Positions 11,218-22,886 of a DNA stretch of 64,000 nucleotides are shown in pieces. The position numbers were made by a program, and so were the translations under genes. Under the pieces are notes generated by a model. That model did not search any database. It saw only the letters and a program-made list of their open reading frames with translations, and had not been told where the DNA came from. This DNA comes from Candidatus Altimarinota bacterium (GTDB lineage Bacteria > Patescibacteriota > Gracilibacteria > BD1-5 > UBA2023), in the NCBI GenBank assembly GCA_028689205.1, contig JAQTWP010000007.1, forward strand, positions 1-64,000, given 5' to 3'. The stretch's first letter is position 1; every line of letters begins with the position of its first letter.

Positions 11218-11952
11218 TTAAATTTTTTGAGATTGAAATAATTCAATCATTTTTAGTACTTTGTTTTTTTCTTCTCAGGTAGTTTTAGCTTTTTCTGTAG
11301 AAGCTTTGATTTCTTGTTTTAGATTAGCTATTTGTGATTGTTTACCTTCAATAATATTCATTTCTTCATTTATAATATTTTCGTATCATTTCTCAAGTGA
11401 TTGTAAATTAGCAATCGCTTCTACTAATATAGAATTTGGATCAGTTTTTATAGATTCAATTTCTTTTTCTGGAACTATTTCACTATTAGTTTCTACTTTA
11501 TTTTCTGGAACTATTTCTTCAAATGCATTCAAAAATGAAGATTCTTCTTGTGCAGGAAATTCAGTAATATCAGTAGGTTCTTCATTGATTATTAAGTTTT
11601 CGTCTGAAGATTCTAATATAGTAGGTTCTTCATTGATTATTAAGTTTTCGTCTGAAGATTCTAATATAGTAGGTTCTTCATCAAAAAAAGAAAGTGTTTC
11701 TTCTTTTACGCTTGGAGTTTCTGTAGCGAATATCGATTCAGAAACAACTGGTGCTTCTTCAAAAAAAGAAATTGCACTATCAGGAATATCGTTTGCAGTA
11801 ATTAGAGGCATAGTTTCAGATGAAATATTATTAGAATCATCAATTATTAAAAAACTTGTATCATCTCATCAAGTTCAAGTACTTTGTGTTCATGAAGAAC
11901 TATCTGTTGTAGTAGTTGCTTTTTCATCTCACATAAAATCAAATAGTGACAT
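11218..11952 (-). CDS. Acidic repeat-containing protein upstream of pilT
   Basis: 244 aa. A Ser/Thr/Gly N-terminus leads into a long Glu/Ser-rich, probably disordered middle. It holds a perfect 16-residue tandem duplication (NEEPTILESSDENLII), and the C-terminal ~60 residues form a coiled coil (AKTTGEEKNKVLKMIELFQSQ). No signal peptide or catalytic motif. It ends 21 nt before the pilT ATG, so the two are probably co-transcribed. It may be a pilus-motor partner, but that is only context. Its composition is unlike its neighbours. Confidence 0.65.
11573..11668. repeat. 48-bp perfect tandem duplication inside the acidic protein gene
   Basis: Two identical 48-bp units (11573-11620 and 11621-11668) and the first ~13 bases of a third. 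The unit is a multiple of three, so the frame is kept. Confidence 0.9.
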
Positions 11953-12135
11953 AATTTTGTTTTTGTTATTAAAATAAATTACAAACTAAGTTTAACATAT
12001 ATTGAAAAGATTTGCAAAAAAAACGATATTTTTTAAAATAGACTTATGGATATAATAAAAATTTGGTTATTTAATCAAAATTTAATACTCCGTTAAATTA
12101 TATTACACTTTTATATATTAATACTAATCCGAATT

Positions 12136-12435
12136 ATGGACTATAATAAAGCAAAGGAATTACTAAAATTACAACAGGACGCACAAAAAATTCAAAATGA
12201 ACTATCTAATATTCATATTGAAGCGGAAGTTGATTGATTTGTAGTTACTATAGACTGACAAATGAAAATTATCGCAGTAACAATTGAAAATGACAGCTTA
12301 CTTAATGATAAAAAAAGACTTGAGAAAGCTTCTCTTGAAGCGATAAATAAATGATTAAAAAAATCTCAAGAAATTGCAGCAGAAAAAATGAAATGAGTTA
12401 TGTGAAGTATGTGACTTAATTTACCTTGAATGTAG
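12136..12435 (+). CDS. YbaB/EbfC family nucleoid-associated protein
   Basis: 99 aa. Small helical protein: N-terminal LLKLQQDAQKIQNELSNI, a central strand pair (EAEVDGFVVTIDGQMKIIAVTI), then a Lys-rich helix and a Met/Gly-rich tail (MGSMGLNLPGM). This is the usual YbaB/EbfC layout and length. By family it binds DNA as a dimer and is often near recombination or tRNA genes. It has its own promoter region (tatatt-like boxes near 12110) and a strong terminator. Cytosolic. Confidence 0.85.
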
Positions 12436-12451
12436 ATTTTTATATTAACAC

Positions 12452-12488
12452 AAAAATCCTCGAGAAATTTTTTTTCGAGGATTTTTTA
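12452..12488 (+). terminator. Terminator after ybaB
   Basis: An aaaaatcctcgagaaa / tttcgaggattttt hairpin with a T-run. Confidence 0.85.
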
Positions 12489-12540
12489 TTATACCAAACT
12501 TTATATATAATCTAAACAATAACAAATAATTTTAACTTCA

Positions 12541-12662
12541 GTTATCCTAATTTTGAGCTTGTCTCGAGGGAAGTGCTCTTGGGGTAAAGTCGAAAGATAT
12601 ATTAAAATCATATTACTAAATATTTTTAATAGATTTCTCCACTTTGGTCGAAATGACAGAAA
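12541..12662. repeat. Dispersed palindromic repeat, copy 2
   Basis: Contains tttgagcttgtctcgaggga near the left and the diagnostic right end agatttctcc...tcgaaatgac. The right end matches the copy at 21837-21870. It fills the gap between ybaB and the M23 peptidase, and its last bases stop only a few nt before that gene's stop codon. Confidence 0.5.
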
Positions 12663-12669
12663 AATTGTA

Positions 12670-14754
12670 TTATTCCATATCCACAAGTCTGAATTTATAA
12701 TCATCTTCAATATATCTTCATTTTAGTGATGAAAGACATTTTACCACATTATTATGCCAATTGCTTGATGACGACGCATAAATAGATCCATTTTTATTTC
12801 ACCGTCTAGAGAGCATATCAATGCTATTGTATTTATTTAAATATCTATTATTCAAAGTTTTGACCATCCGGTATATTCATTCTCTTGGAGAATCAAACCC
12901 GTAAGTTCATCCTGAATCTGTATTTCATATATTTCAAACATTAAATCCGGTTTTAAGATGCTTACCTAATCAAGTTTCTGCAAGTCAAACACACATTAGG
13001 AAACTCGGATCAATTTTACCGTTTATTGCTTCTTCTGCCCATATATTCCAGTCATTAAAATTAGATGATGCATATTTTGACAACAAATATTTCTGGCGGT
13101 CTATTTCTGAATCTCAAGCTATATAGAATTTTTGGAATTTATCAAGATTTACTTTATTTCAAAATTTTATTTTAAGATCCTCTATATATTTATATCTATA
13201 TTTAGTAGTAAGTTTATCAAAGCTTAAATGAGTTGTATCCATGTAATTCAGTGGATCTACATTTTTTCTATCTTTAAAAACTTCATAATGTAGATGTGGT
13301 CAACTTGTCATTGGTCAAGCTCATGGAGTTCAAGGTGCTCATCCAGATTTTGCAAAAACCTGTCATGCTTCAACAAAATCAAATTGATTCACAGATACTT
13401 CTGATAAATGTCAATAAACAGTTACGAATCAATTAGAATGCTTAAGTGCCAAATATGAATATCATCATTTAACTGGAGGATTTACAAAATATACATATCA
13501 AGAAGCTGGCGCAACTAAATCAGTTCATTGTGAATATCTAATATCTATTGCTTCATGCTCACTACCAAGGGAAGTATAATATCATTCATCATGAAAATAT
13601 GTAGATATTCATCTAGATGGTTCTGCTGGCCAAGATAAAGGATTAATTAAATCCATTTCTCAATTATCAACTTCTCGTAATTTTTTTTCTAAAGAAAAAT
13701 ATTGTCTAATTTCAATACATTTTGATGACTCATCATTTTTTGCTTCTCAGATGTCAATAACTCAACCAGTACTAAATTTTATATTACAGTCATATTTGCT
13801 TCAAATATTATTGAATACTTCATTATATCCAATATTCATATTTTCAATTTGCTCCTTAATTTTATTTTCACTTTCTACTTTTTGTAGAATTATTTTGTTA
13901 TACAGAGATTCTTGTCATTTTGTAATACTAAGCAATTCTTCCTTATATTCTTTTTGAGAATTAAGATCTTTATTTTTTGAAGTTAATTCTCATTTCAAAC
14001 GAACTATTTCTATTTTTTGTTTTTTAAGTTCTTCTTTGTTATAATAATATTCTTTTACCAAATCTCTATGCAAATCAACCAAATTCTGTCAACTAAGCTC
14101 AATTAAAGTCTTAAAATGAATATCATTAAGCAGATCTCATAAATTTCAATCATTCAAAATTATACTTCTTACAACATCTATATTATTATCCTCTCAATAC
14201 ATTCATTCTCATTTTGAATAAATATAAGTTAGATATTTAAGTATAGTTTTTTTATTGTTTGTAATTTTGTCATTCAGGTTTTTTATTTTTGAACCGAATT
14301 CACTTATGTCCCTATTTTTTTCGGTAATTGATTCTTGTGTTTCAATAATTGATTTTTCAGTTTCTGCAATACTATTATCTAAGTCTTCTAATGCACTTTT
14401 TAAATCAAACTTCTTAGTTGTGATATTTCTTTTTTTATCCTTAAGAGTTTCTTTTCTATCTTCTACTCTTTTTAAAATATCCTCAAGTGCTCTAAGTTTT
14501 GAATCAGAATCAAAAATTAATTCTTCATCCTGACTTGTAATTGGAACATTTTCAAATAATAAATTTTGTTGTTTATTTTTAAAATTATCCAATATTACAG
14601 CTGAGCGTGATTTTTTAATTCCCAAAAAACTAGAACTATCTGCCGTTTTATTTTTTTCTTCAATTATAGCATTGTCTCAAGATGAAGCAAAAACTCACTC
14701 AAGCAAGAGAATACTTAGTAAAAATATGGATAAAATTTTTTGTATTTGTTTCAT
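12670..14754 (-). CDS. Secreted M23 peptidase with coiled coil and second wall-hydrolase-like domain
   Basis: 694 aa. Signal peptide at 1-~25, a long coiled coil at ~60-330, then a LytM/M23 domain. Zinc ligands are seen as H-x3-ID (SEHEAIDIRY, ~398) and HLHYE (~488). The C-terminal ~100 residues (FLMCVGLAETGLGKHLKTGF, NVGNIG, SPREGIYR) resemble glucosaminidase or lysozyme-like domains with a putative catalytic Glu. Family knowledge: EnvC-like coiled coil plus M23 proteins cut peptide cross-links during division. Adding a glycan-cleaving module would make it bifunctional. For an episymbiotic or predatory CPR cell it could act on its own or on the host's wall (inference). Confidence 0.8.
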
Positions 14755-14850
14755 TTTTGTTTTATAAATAACTTCAACTAAAGCTATTCTATCACATATT
14801 TTTATTCAAATCAAAATTTTATATTGACAACTACAATATATATAATCTTA

Positions 14851-14890
14851 ATATTTAAATAAAGCCTCTTTCGAGGCTTTATTTAAATAT
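14851..14890 (-). terminator. Long perfect hairpin terminator
   Basis: Perfect 18-bp arms (atatttaaataaagcctc and complement) around a 4-nt loop, overlapping the last base of the stop of the 1146-aa gene. AT-rich tails on both strands. Confidence 0.75.
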
Positions 14891-17800
14891 TAATTAGCAA
14901 ATCATTTAGGTGGATCTGTTTGAATTATTGGGTTATAAATTATAACGAAAGGCTCTTGAAATCATTTATTATATTTTTTAGTTTCAGTTTCAAGATTCCA
15001 TCAAACATTTTGTCTTCTTATATAATTCAAGTCATACATAAGAGCTTTATTAAAATTGTCAGTTTTTGCTCATCAGGGAATAATATATTTTCAGAGACTA
15101 CCGAGAATCGCTCATCATATAGTATTACGTGTAAATAACGTTCATTTAAAAACTAATTGTTTTTGCAAATCATTTATTCTATCTTCAGAATCTTTGTAAT
15201 TCTCAACCCTATCTTGTGAGGAATTAAATCAACTACTAATAAATCAACCATCTGCATAAATAATCGCATTTATGTATTTTACATTTCTATCTACATAAAT
15301 ATTTGCCAGTGTTTCTTTAGATTGATCATCTCTTAATAAGATAATTCCAGATTTTTTTCAAGCTATATTTATATCTGATTTTATTGTTAAATTACAATTT
15401 TTTAAAATTAAGGTTTCATAAATAGGTATTGATGGCAATTGATAATCAGATCCAGAACAATCTTTATAAAAAATTCAGTTAATTCAGTTTCAGCTTTTCA
15501 TTCATTTTGTTAGAATTATAGCTTTTTTCCTTATTAAAGTTCTTGTATCTGATTTTGATATATCTGAAAAATTATTTTTTCATGTTACAATTGAATTTTT
15601 ACCAGATCATTGACTACTTCAAACAATTCTAACTCACATCATAGCTTCGTCTGGATTATTAATTCAGATTGGTGAAATATCTTGACTATTTTCTGTTTCT
15701 GAAAGAAGATATTTTATATCAGTTCAACCTATATTATAGTTAATATACGGACCAACTTCTACTCAGGGTTTAATATTATTACCTTGATCAGAATTAGAAT
15801 CAAGTCTGAATTGCATTATCGGATTTGAAGTTAAATCTAACGCATCTTGTTTATCAGTAACTTTATGCATAATTGGATTAGCTGCTTGCATTTTATCTTT
15901 AAAATTTTCTATAGAATAAATTGCAGTAAAGGCACTTGGGGCTTTTTTAATGACTCAAATTTTGACTTTGTTCACTGATGATAAAGCAAGATTATTTCAT
16001 ACAGGACTCACCATAGTCATTTTTCATATCCATGGTTTTAAAAAATAATTAGCATCTCATCATCAAATAATAGGAACTGATTGAATGTCTAAATCAGTAT
16101 AATTATCGTCCCAATTATTTAATCTAATTCAGAATTTTTCATTGAAAATTCAAGGAGCCTTAGAATAAAAATTAAAACTTGCTTTTCAGGCTGAATCCGT
16201 AGTTGTATTTCATAGAATGATATTATATGCATCTGATCAAGTTGGCGTATCAATATCTATCATATTAGTTCTAATGGCACTAGTTCATTGGTATGAAATT
16301 GCGTCCATAGTTTTTCAATAAATAGGATTGCCATATTTATCTTTTAAAATAACTTGATAATTATAACTAGTTCATGGATATAGGGTACTTTTTTGAGATG
16401 AATTTACTAATTGAATTAATGAAGTTGAAGTATTTACATTATCAGGTACGATAGTAATATGTTTTGAAGTAGTTGTAATATTTCATGCTACATCTTTTAA
16501 TATAAATCCAACTGAAGCGTTTCATATTTTAGAAAAATCATAATAAAAGGAGAAATTATAAGGAGAATTTATATTTCAATTTTTTACAAAAATTGTCTTA
16601 AGATTATTTAAGTTAAGTGAATAATTAATTACAGGATTACATTGACTAGGGGTATAATCAGCTAAATCCAAGGCTAAATTCATGATAGGATTAGCTTTTA
16701 CAGAAGCTGCTTTTCATCACATAGTAAAACTCGTAAGAATAGGTGCAGTCTTATCAATATGATTTATTTCATATCTGAATCAATTTGTATTATTGCCAGC
16801 AATATCTTTTAAATACAAGATTCAGGTTTTGCCATTATCATTATTAGAAGTAAATGTTAAAGTTTCATTTGAAGCACATCAACTAAGGTCATCCCAGGTA
16901 CATGTAGCAATAATTTTTATATTTTTATTTGTACAACTTAAATCAAAATCATTTCATGGATCTAGATCTGAATAAATAGGTAATGGATTTGAATCGGCAG
17001 AAAGTTTTATTGTGGTAAAAAGTCCATTAACTGCTCAATAATTATCGGTATTAGGAACTATTATGTTGAATTCTTCAAAATATGAATTGGTTTTATTATT
17101 AAATTGTATAGTGAAAGAAAATTTTCCATATCAATCTGGATTAATATTTCAAGTAGGGTAATTAATTATTTTATCAATATTATTTGTAGGCTGAATTTTA
17201 ATTGGTAAAGTTATAGGATTACCTGAAATATCTTTTAAATATATTTCATAAGAAAGTATACTTCAAGATGTAGTAGTAGATTTTGCATAATATTTAATTC
17301 ACGGAACTCTTGATTGCATTGATAATAATCTGGATTGAGAAATATTTGAGTCTCATGCTACTACCGATATATAACTAGAATTTTTTATTACGCTATTTGG
17401 ATATCAATCAGTTATTTTAGCTCTTATATAACTATTTCCTATAACATTAAATCTAAATCATTCAGATATTTTCCATTCAATATAATTAGGGGTTTCTTTT
17501 AAAATAGTAACATTAGCATTATCTGAAGATACAATATCTTTAAATTCCATATAAACTTCTCATGATGGAGAAATTGATTGTAAAGTATAACTTATTGCAT
17601 TATTGCAACCAGATGGAATATAATCCCTAAAAGTTGCATTAATAGTAACAGGATTTGTTGTTAGTCATATTTTATAATTATTACTACTTAATCACCATGA
17701 TATTACATCAGGTTCATCAAGCTGAGTTAAGTTAATATTATCCTTATATCATCATGCAAGCATATTAAAAGTTAAACTAGATGTTGCGTTATATGTACTA

Positions 17801-18330
17801 TAATTTGTAGGATTACAATCACTATCAATACAAACATTGGGTACTTGAATTTTAACATTATAGAAATCTAATAAATCTCATCCATCATTGAATTTTTTAT
17901 ATTCTCAAATAGGATAATCTCAATTTTTATCTTTTGAACCAGTTATTAGATATATACTATGATCAGCATAAAGCAAGTCTGAAATTTTTACGATTTTATC
18001 ATACACACTATCACAGCTAAGAATTCATTTAGAATCAACTGATGGATTTTTACAATAATTATCTTCGGTTATGTTTCGATTTGATCAATTAATGTTTGAA
18101 TTAATATAATTAAATACGCTATAACCAATTTTAGTAAAATTTTTTAAAACAGTGTAATATTGTTGACTACTGTCTCTAGGATGATATTCTGTTTTTGTTG
18201 AATTACAACTACTATCTTGACATTCATATTCTACCATCATATTTCATTGCTTACAAGCGTTATATGCAAATGAGGTATTAAAAAATAAAACACTTATAAT
18301 TATAAAAGTAAAAATTAGGAATTTTTTCAT
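14890..18330 (-). CDS. Very large secreted protein with Ig-like/beta-rich repeats
   Basis: 1146 aa. A clear signal peptide (MKKFLIFTFIIISVLFFNTSFA) is followed by a Cys-containing N-terminal region (~25-190). The long remainder is rich in Asn, Ser, Thr, Ile and Tyr, with recurring beta-strand stretches of the type 'IxxxNPVTINATF', 'SLTFNML' and 'DFTxNPIM'. This is typical of Ig-like or parallel-beta surface proteins. No catalytic motif and no C-terminal anchor seen. It forms an exported-protein cluster with the three next genes on the same strand. Adhesion to a host cell is a plausible role but only inference. Confidence 0.7.
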
Positions 18331-18356
18331 ATATTTTAAATTTAAATTTATTATAT

Positions 18357-18385
18357 AATTAGGGCCTCTAAAGATAGCCCTAATT
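18357..18385 (-). terminator. Hairpin after the 131-aa gene
   Basis: An attagggc / gccctaat stem immediately downstream of the 18387 stop, followed on the minus strand by an AT-rich tail. Confidence 0.5.
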
Positions 18386-18386
18386 C

Positions 18387-18782
18387 TTATTGGTTTATTA
18401 CATCTGGTTCTCATGTAGGAGGCGTATTATCGGTTTGAACTATTGAACAAGATACTGAATTATATGTAAAATCTGCAGTTCTTCTTCAAGAGGCTCATCA
18501 AGCACTTCATACTACAGTTCATACACCTCATTCGGCACATCCTATTCTTACACTATAGTAAGCAACTTGAGTTACACTTTTTCAAATACAAGTTCTTTGT
18601 TTATTAGACCAAGGTGTACAACTTTCAATAGTACATCAAGTGGTCACATTCTTAATACAAATATAATCTGGATTAGCTTGAGTTTTAGTTACTATTTCTG
18701 TAAAATCTTCTTTAAAGAACAATATAGATGCCATTGCTACAATCATGAATCCTCATAATGTATAATAAAACTTATTTTTCAT
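18387..18782 (-). CDS. Small Cys-containing exported protein
   Basis: 131 aa. The N-terminus MKNKFYYTLGGFMIVAMASI is one hydrophobic segment acting as signal or anchor. The body has seven Cys, including CIKNVTTGCTIESC, and a Gly/Ser-rich turn region. Starts at ATG 18782 and ends at a TAA just before a hairpin. The layout resembles minor pilin-like or disulfide-knotted secreted proteins. No specific family recognised. It sits between two larger exported proteins on the same strand. Confidence 0.6.
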
Positions 18783-18911
18783 ATTATAAAAAATTAATAA
18801 TTAAAATTGAAATTGAAATAATGTTATTTTTGTTTATTCATGATTGATAAATTAAATATTTTTTTTAAAACACACTAATTTTGACATAATAAATTAAACT
18901 TGTCAAGCTTA

Positions 18912-20486
18912 TTATTGATCATTTATAGAATAAAATGGAAGTTCAACCAATCAATTTTCATTTAATACTTTACATCCTATATTTTGCCATATTCATTTAG
19001 CTCTATCTAAAACCCACCAAGCAGGCCATCTCAACATATTATTTTCTGTTAAAAATTTCATATCAATTGGATATCCTCATTTTTCTTTTGAAACCTGAAC
19101 TAATTTTTTCATATCCTCCTTTGTAAGTGGTTCATATATTTTATCATAATTATCATATAATTCTTTCATATGATATATTTGATTCGTCAAAATAATTGGA
19201 TTAGATTTTTTTATAAAAACTTCATTAGAATTATCGTCAAAAAATTGAATATATGGCATTCAGAAAGTTTTCATTATATTACCAACATATCAATAGACGG
19301 GAGTAAAAGTATCAACTTCCATAAGATTATCTATTCTACTTCACTTATTAAATTCATACAGATATACTGATAATTTATTTCAAATATATTTTTTACCATT
19401 CATATAAAATAGTCAATCTTTGGGAACTTTATATATAGATTGTTCAGTTTTAAAAGTATAATATCAATTCTTAGCATCATTAATTCAAACCGTTTCAACT
19501 TTATTAGCTTTATTTAAGGTGAAATCACGAATTTCATTATATGAATTAGCAACATAATACATATTTATACTTGAAGAAATAAATCCATCTGAATAACCTA
19601 GTTTTGATGATTTTAATCTAATATGAGAAAATGGATAACTTTCGAATTTAATTTCGTATTCTCAAGATTTATTTGTTATGGATTCTATTCATTCTTTATT
19701 TAGAAGTTTAACTTTTGCTCAAGAAACAGGATTATTTTTTTCATCAAGTATTTTTCATTTGAATACAACATTTAATTTTTTAATGCAAGTTTGTGGAAAT
19801 GTTTTACAATTATCTTCTCTTGATTTATTAGCTTTAGCGTAATCTCAATTAAGATCATATAAATAAGAAAGAAGTTCTGCATCATATATTGATAATTTTT
19901 TTCTAGATTCAAAATCCTTCATAAGATCATACATATTTAACTGTTTTGTAAAAATGGCATTTATCATATTTGTTGAAGGATGCATTAATTCTTCTCAAAA
20001 ACTAATTTTTGATCAAGGAATATTACTATCTCAAGTTCTATATATTGATTTATTTTTATAGGCATCAAAAATATCTAAAACTGCTTCATTTTTAGCTTGT
20101 CTAGAACTTAAAACTGGATCATTATTTATAAAATCTTGTCTGAATCTAAAAACCCTAAAAGTTCAACTTCAAGTATTATTTTGAATAACAAAATCTTCTT
20201 TGACTAGATCTATATTCATTCAGGTTCAAGTTTTAACTCTTTTTAAAAAATCTCAAAGGGTTATATAATCATCAGGATTAATTTCTTTTGTTTCAAAATT
20301 TATCTCTTTAAGAGGATTAATATTTTTTATCTCTTTTTCTTCAAAAACTATTTTATTTTCTTTTACGGTATTGTTTTTAATTTTATTAGTTCAAATATTA
20401 TTGTTATTATTTTTAAAATAAAAAAATCCTCAAACAACAATACAGATAACTATTATTGGAATAATAATTTGTTTAGATATTCTCAT
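18912..20486 (-). CDS. Membrane-anchored exported protein with carboxypeptidase-regulatory-like domain
   Basis: 524 aa. The N-terminal hydrophobic anchor (KQIIIPIIVICIVVWGFFYF) is followed by a Lys/Glu/Asn-rich stretch and a helical region. Near residues 225-290 lies a beta-sandwich with the CarboxypepD-reg pattern: VVFKGKILDEKNNPVSGAKV, then ITNKSGEYEIKF and a KLGYSDG turn. Such domains are common in surface or secreted proteins as Ig-like spacers. The C-terminal half is unrecognised. Its function is probably at the cell surface, in the exported cluster with the two preceding genes. Confidence 0.7.
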
Positions 20487-20507
20487 AATAAATAAATTAA
20501 AAATAAA

Positions 20508-21131
20508 CTACTTAAGTATATATAAAACCCTATTTTGTCATCATATTTCATATGAAAAATCGCTTGATAATTTTAGATTATATTTCTTAATAAATCTAAT
20601 TCAATCCTCTATTTCTTTTTCATCATATAATTTATAAAAAATCATAGTTCATCATTTCTTAAGAAAAGGTAGACTCCATTCAATAATCTGTGGCAAATAA
20701 GCTGTAGCTCTGGAAACTATAAAATCGAATTGTCACTTATATTCTAGTAATTTAGATAATTCATCTGCTCTTCCCCAAATTCATGAACAGTTTGTTAATT
20801 CTAATTCCTTACAGAACCCATTTACTGCATCTATTTTTTTACGCGTGGAATCAAGTAAGGTGAATCTGCAATCTGGATTAGTTATTGCAAGCGGAATACC
20901 TGGGAATCATCATCAAGTTCAGATGTCTAATATTTTTCATTTTAATTCAATGAAATTGTCCAATATAATAGAATCAATGAAATGCTTCTCAATAATTCAT
21001 TGTTCATCTCTAATTGCAGATAGATTTAACTTAGAATTTTTCTCCAAAAATAAAGCTAAAAACTTCTCAAAACAGATAGCTTGAGAAGTTTTTAGCTTTA
21101 TATTATATTTTTGGAATAAATTATTAATCAT
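20508..21131 (-). CDS. rsmG: 16S rRNA (guanine527-N7)-methyltransferase RsmG
   Basis: 207 aa, standard RsmG/GidB length. The SAM motif ILDIGTGGGFPGIPLAI is at residues ~64-80, followed by LLDSTRKKIDAVN and a later FIVSRATAYL block. All match the GidB family, which methylates G527 of 16S rRNA. The start ATG 21131 is 1 nt past the stop of the NfeD gene, so the two are translationally coupled. Odd: codons ~11-27 form a perfect 20-bp inverted repeat with a 10-nt loop, inside the coding sequence (see the separate entry). Confidence 0.93.
21051..21100 (-). repeat. Perfect 20-bp inverted repeat inside rsmG
   Basis: Arms taaagctaaaaacttctcaa (21051-21070) and its exact complement (21081-21100), loop of 10 nt. 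In the mRNA it forms a 20-bp hairpin starting about 30 nt after the rsmG start codon. It still encodes ordinary residues. Confidence 0.9.
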
Positions 21132-21132
21132 T

Positions 21133-21555
21133 TTATACTAAAATTACATTAAGACTTGTTCATTCATATGAAACAACTTTTATTTTTTTTCATTCTTCAA
21201 AATCTGGAGTAACACTATTATCATCAATTAAATAAGCTACTCATTCTATTTCAACTTTCCAATCATTTCCAACTTTTTTTAATTTGAAAGTCCTACCCAC
21301 ATATGCATCAATTCAGATTTTAGCCGTTCATTTTGATAATTTGAAAAACTTAGGAAAAATGAATATACAAACAGTACTTATAACAACAAAAATAATTATT
21401 TGTGTAATATCTGCAGATTCTGCTTTAGTAAGATAAACATAAAGTGCTACTACAAAAGCTGCAATACTCATTGATAATCAATATAGTGTTACTGTCATCA
21501 TTTCTATAATAAGAAAAACAACACCAGCAGCAAGCCATATATAAAGTGATTCCAT
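21133..21555 (-). CDS. NfeD-like membrane protein
   Basis: 140 aa. Three hydrophobic segments: LYIWLAAGVVFLIIEMM, LYWLSMSIAAFVVALYVYL and IIIFVVISTVCIFIF. They are followed by a small C-terminal OB-like beta barrel (GRTFKLKKVGNDWKVEIEG then VAYLIDDNS). This is the short NfeD layout. By family NfeD proteins partner with SPFH/stomatin proteins in membrane microdomains, and an SPFH gene lies directly upstream on the same strand, separated by a palindromic repeat region. It is translationally coupled to rsmG. Confidence 0.8.
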
Positions 21556-21610
21556 AAGAATTTTAGGTTAAAAAATTAATTTTTAGTTGTTTTGTTTTCA
21601 ATAAAATTAT

Positions 21611-21870
21611 ATCTGTCATTTCGAGTGATAACGAGAAATCTCTTTTTATATCACTTATGACGATTTTGAATATTTATTTAATATATTTAAGTATTAACTA
21701 ATGTTTAAAAGTATTTAATGACAAGATTTGATTTTTCTTTAAGTTTTGTCTCAAAAATACTGATTTAAAGGGATTCTTCATTCCGTTACACTTCATTCAG
21801 AATGACAGAAGAAGTTTTTTGAGGTATTTTACTTTAAATAGATTTCTCCATTAAAGTCGAAATGACAAAT
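21611..21870. repeat. Nested dispersed palindromic repeats, copy 3
   Basis: The outer pair, tctgtcatttcgag...gagaaatctc on the left and agatttctcc...cgaaatgaca on the right, is inverted. An inner half-site, aaagggattcttc...cagaatgacaga (21768-21812), matches the right end of the GIY-YIG element at 41496-41884. Together they fill the 324-nt gap between nfeD and the SPFH gene. No gene seen. Confidence 0.6.
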
Positions 21871-21879
21871 AATCAAGTT

Positions 21880-22755
21880 TTATTTAATCCCAAAACTTTT
21901 ACCAATACTTGTTAGGATATCATTATCAAGAATATACTTCGTATTTCAACCTCCAAGAGCATTTTCTATAACCTTTAATTGTTCTTTAGTAACAGCAGCT
22001 CAAGTAAAGAATTTTTGTGCAGCCATAGATTCAAGTTCAATTCTCTTTGCATCAGCTTCTGCAATTGCAATTTTTGCTTGTGCAATACCTTCTGCTTCTA
22101 GGATTTTTGATTGTTTTTGACCTTCTGCTTCTAGGATTTTTTGAGCTTTGTCAGCTTCTGATTTTGTAATTAAAGCAATTTTGTAACCTTCTGATTCTGT
22201 AATTCTGGCTGTTTTATCACTTTGTGCATTTTTTATCATATTCATTTGATCTTGTACACTTCTTGGTGGTTCTAATTTTTTGATTTCTACTCTCATTACT
22301 TTAACTCACCATTTGATAGTTTCGCGGTCAAGAGTCATAAGTAGTTGAGCATTAATTGTTTCACGATTAGAGAAAGTTTCGTCAAGTGTCATAGTACCAA
22401 GTACAGATCTAAGTGTAGTTTGGGCAAGATTTATTACTGCCATAAATACATTCTGAACTTCGAATTGAGCTTTGTATGCATCTTGAATCTGGACGTATAC
22501 AACTCCATCAACTGTAACTCCAACATTATCTTTTGTAATTACTTGTTGTTCTGGTACATTAATTACTTGTTCTTTTACATCAACAATGATTATTGATTGA
22601 AAAAAAGGCATTAAAAAAGTAGGCCCTGATCAAACAGTTGATGAATAAGATCCAAGATTACTTATTAATCAAGCATAACCTTGTGGAATAATTTTAATAG
22701 CTTTGAAAGCAATTATCAAAGCAAATACAACAATTACAATTATAAATGTATTCAT
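21880..22755 (-). CDS. SPFH/stomatin-family protein (paraslipin-like)
   Basis: 291 aa. N-terminal membrane segment (MNTFIIVIVVFALIIAFKAI) then the SPFH domain: the PQGYAG start, VDVKEQVINVPEQQVITKDN, VTVDGVVYVQIQD, LRSVLGTMTLDE and the VEIKKLEPP strand. A coiled coil follows with repeated EAEGxxxAxI units (KILEAEGQKQSKILEAEGIA). Family knowledge: oligomeric membrane scaffold, commonly paired with NfeD and membrane proteases. The 5' neighbour on the same strand side is nfeD. Start at ATG 22755, before an AT-rich promoter region shared with the divergent pseudouridine synthase. Confidence 0.9.
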
Positions 22756-22886
22756 ATATTTTGTTTAAAAAAATAAAACAAGCTAATTATAGTAGAAAAA
22801 TAGGTAAAAATCAAAATTTAATTAATTAATGTGTTGATAAAATACTCTAAAATTATAAAATAAGACTAATTATTAAAATAAAATAA

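Noticed and set aside
11261-11977. Long plus-strand frame, 238 codons
   Set aside because: Antisense shadow of the acidic repeat protein; the minus strand has a proper start, operon spacing with pilT and Gly codons in TGA.
14824-14846. ttgaca and tataat on the plus strand
   Set aside because: Spacer of only 11 nt and no plus-strand gene follows; probably chance in AT-rich DNA.
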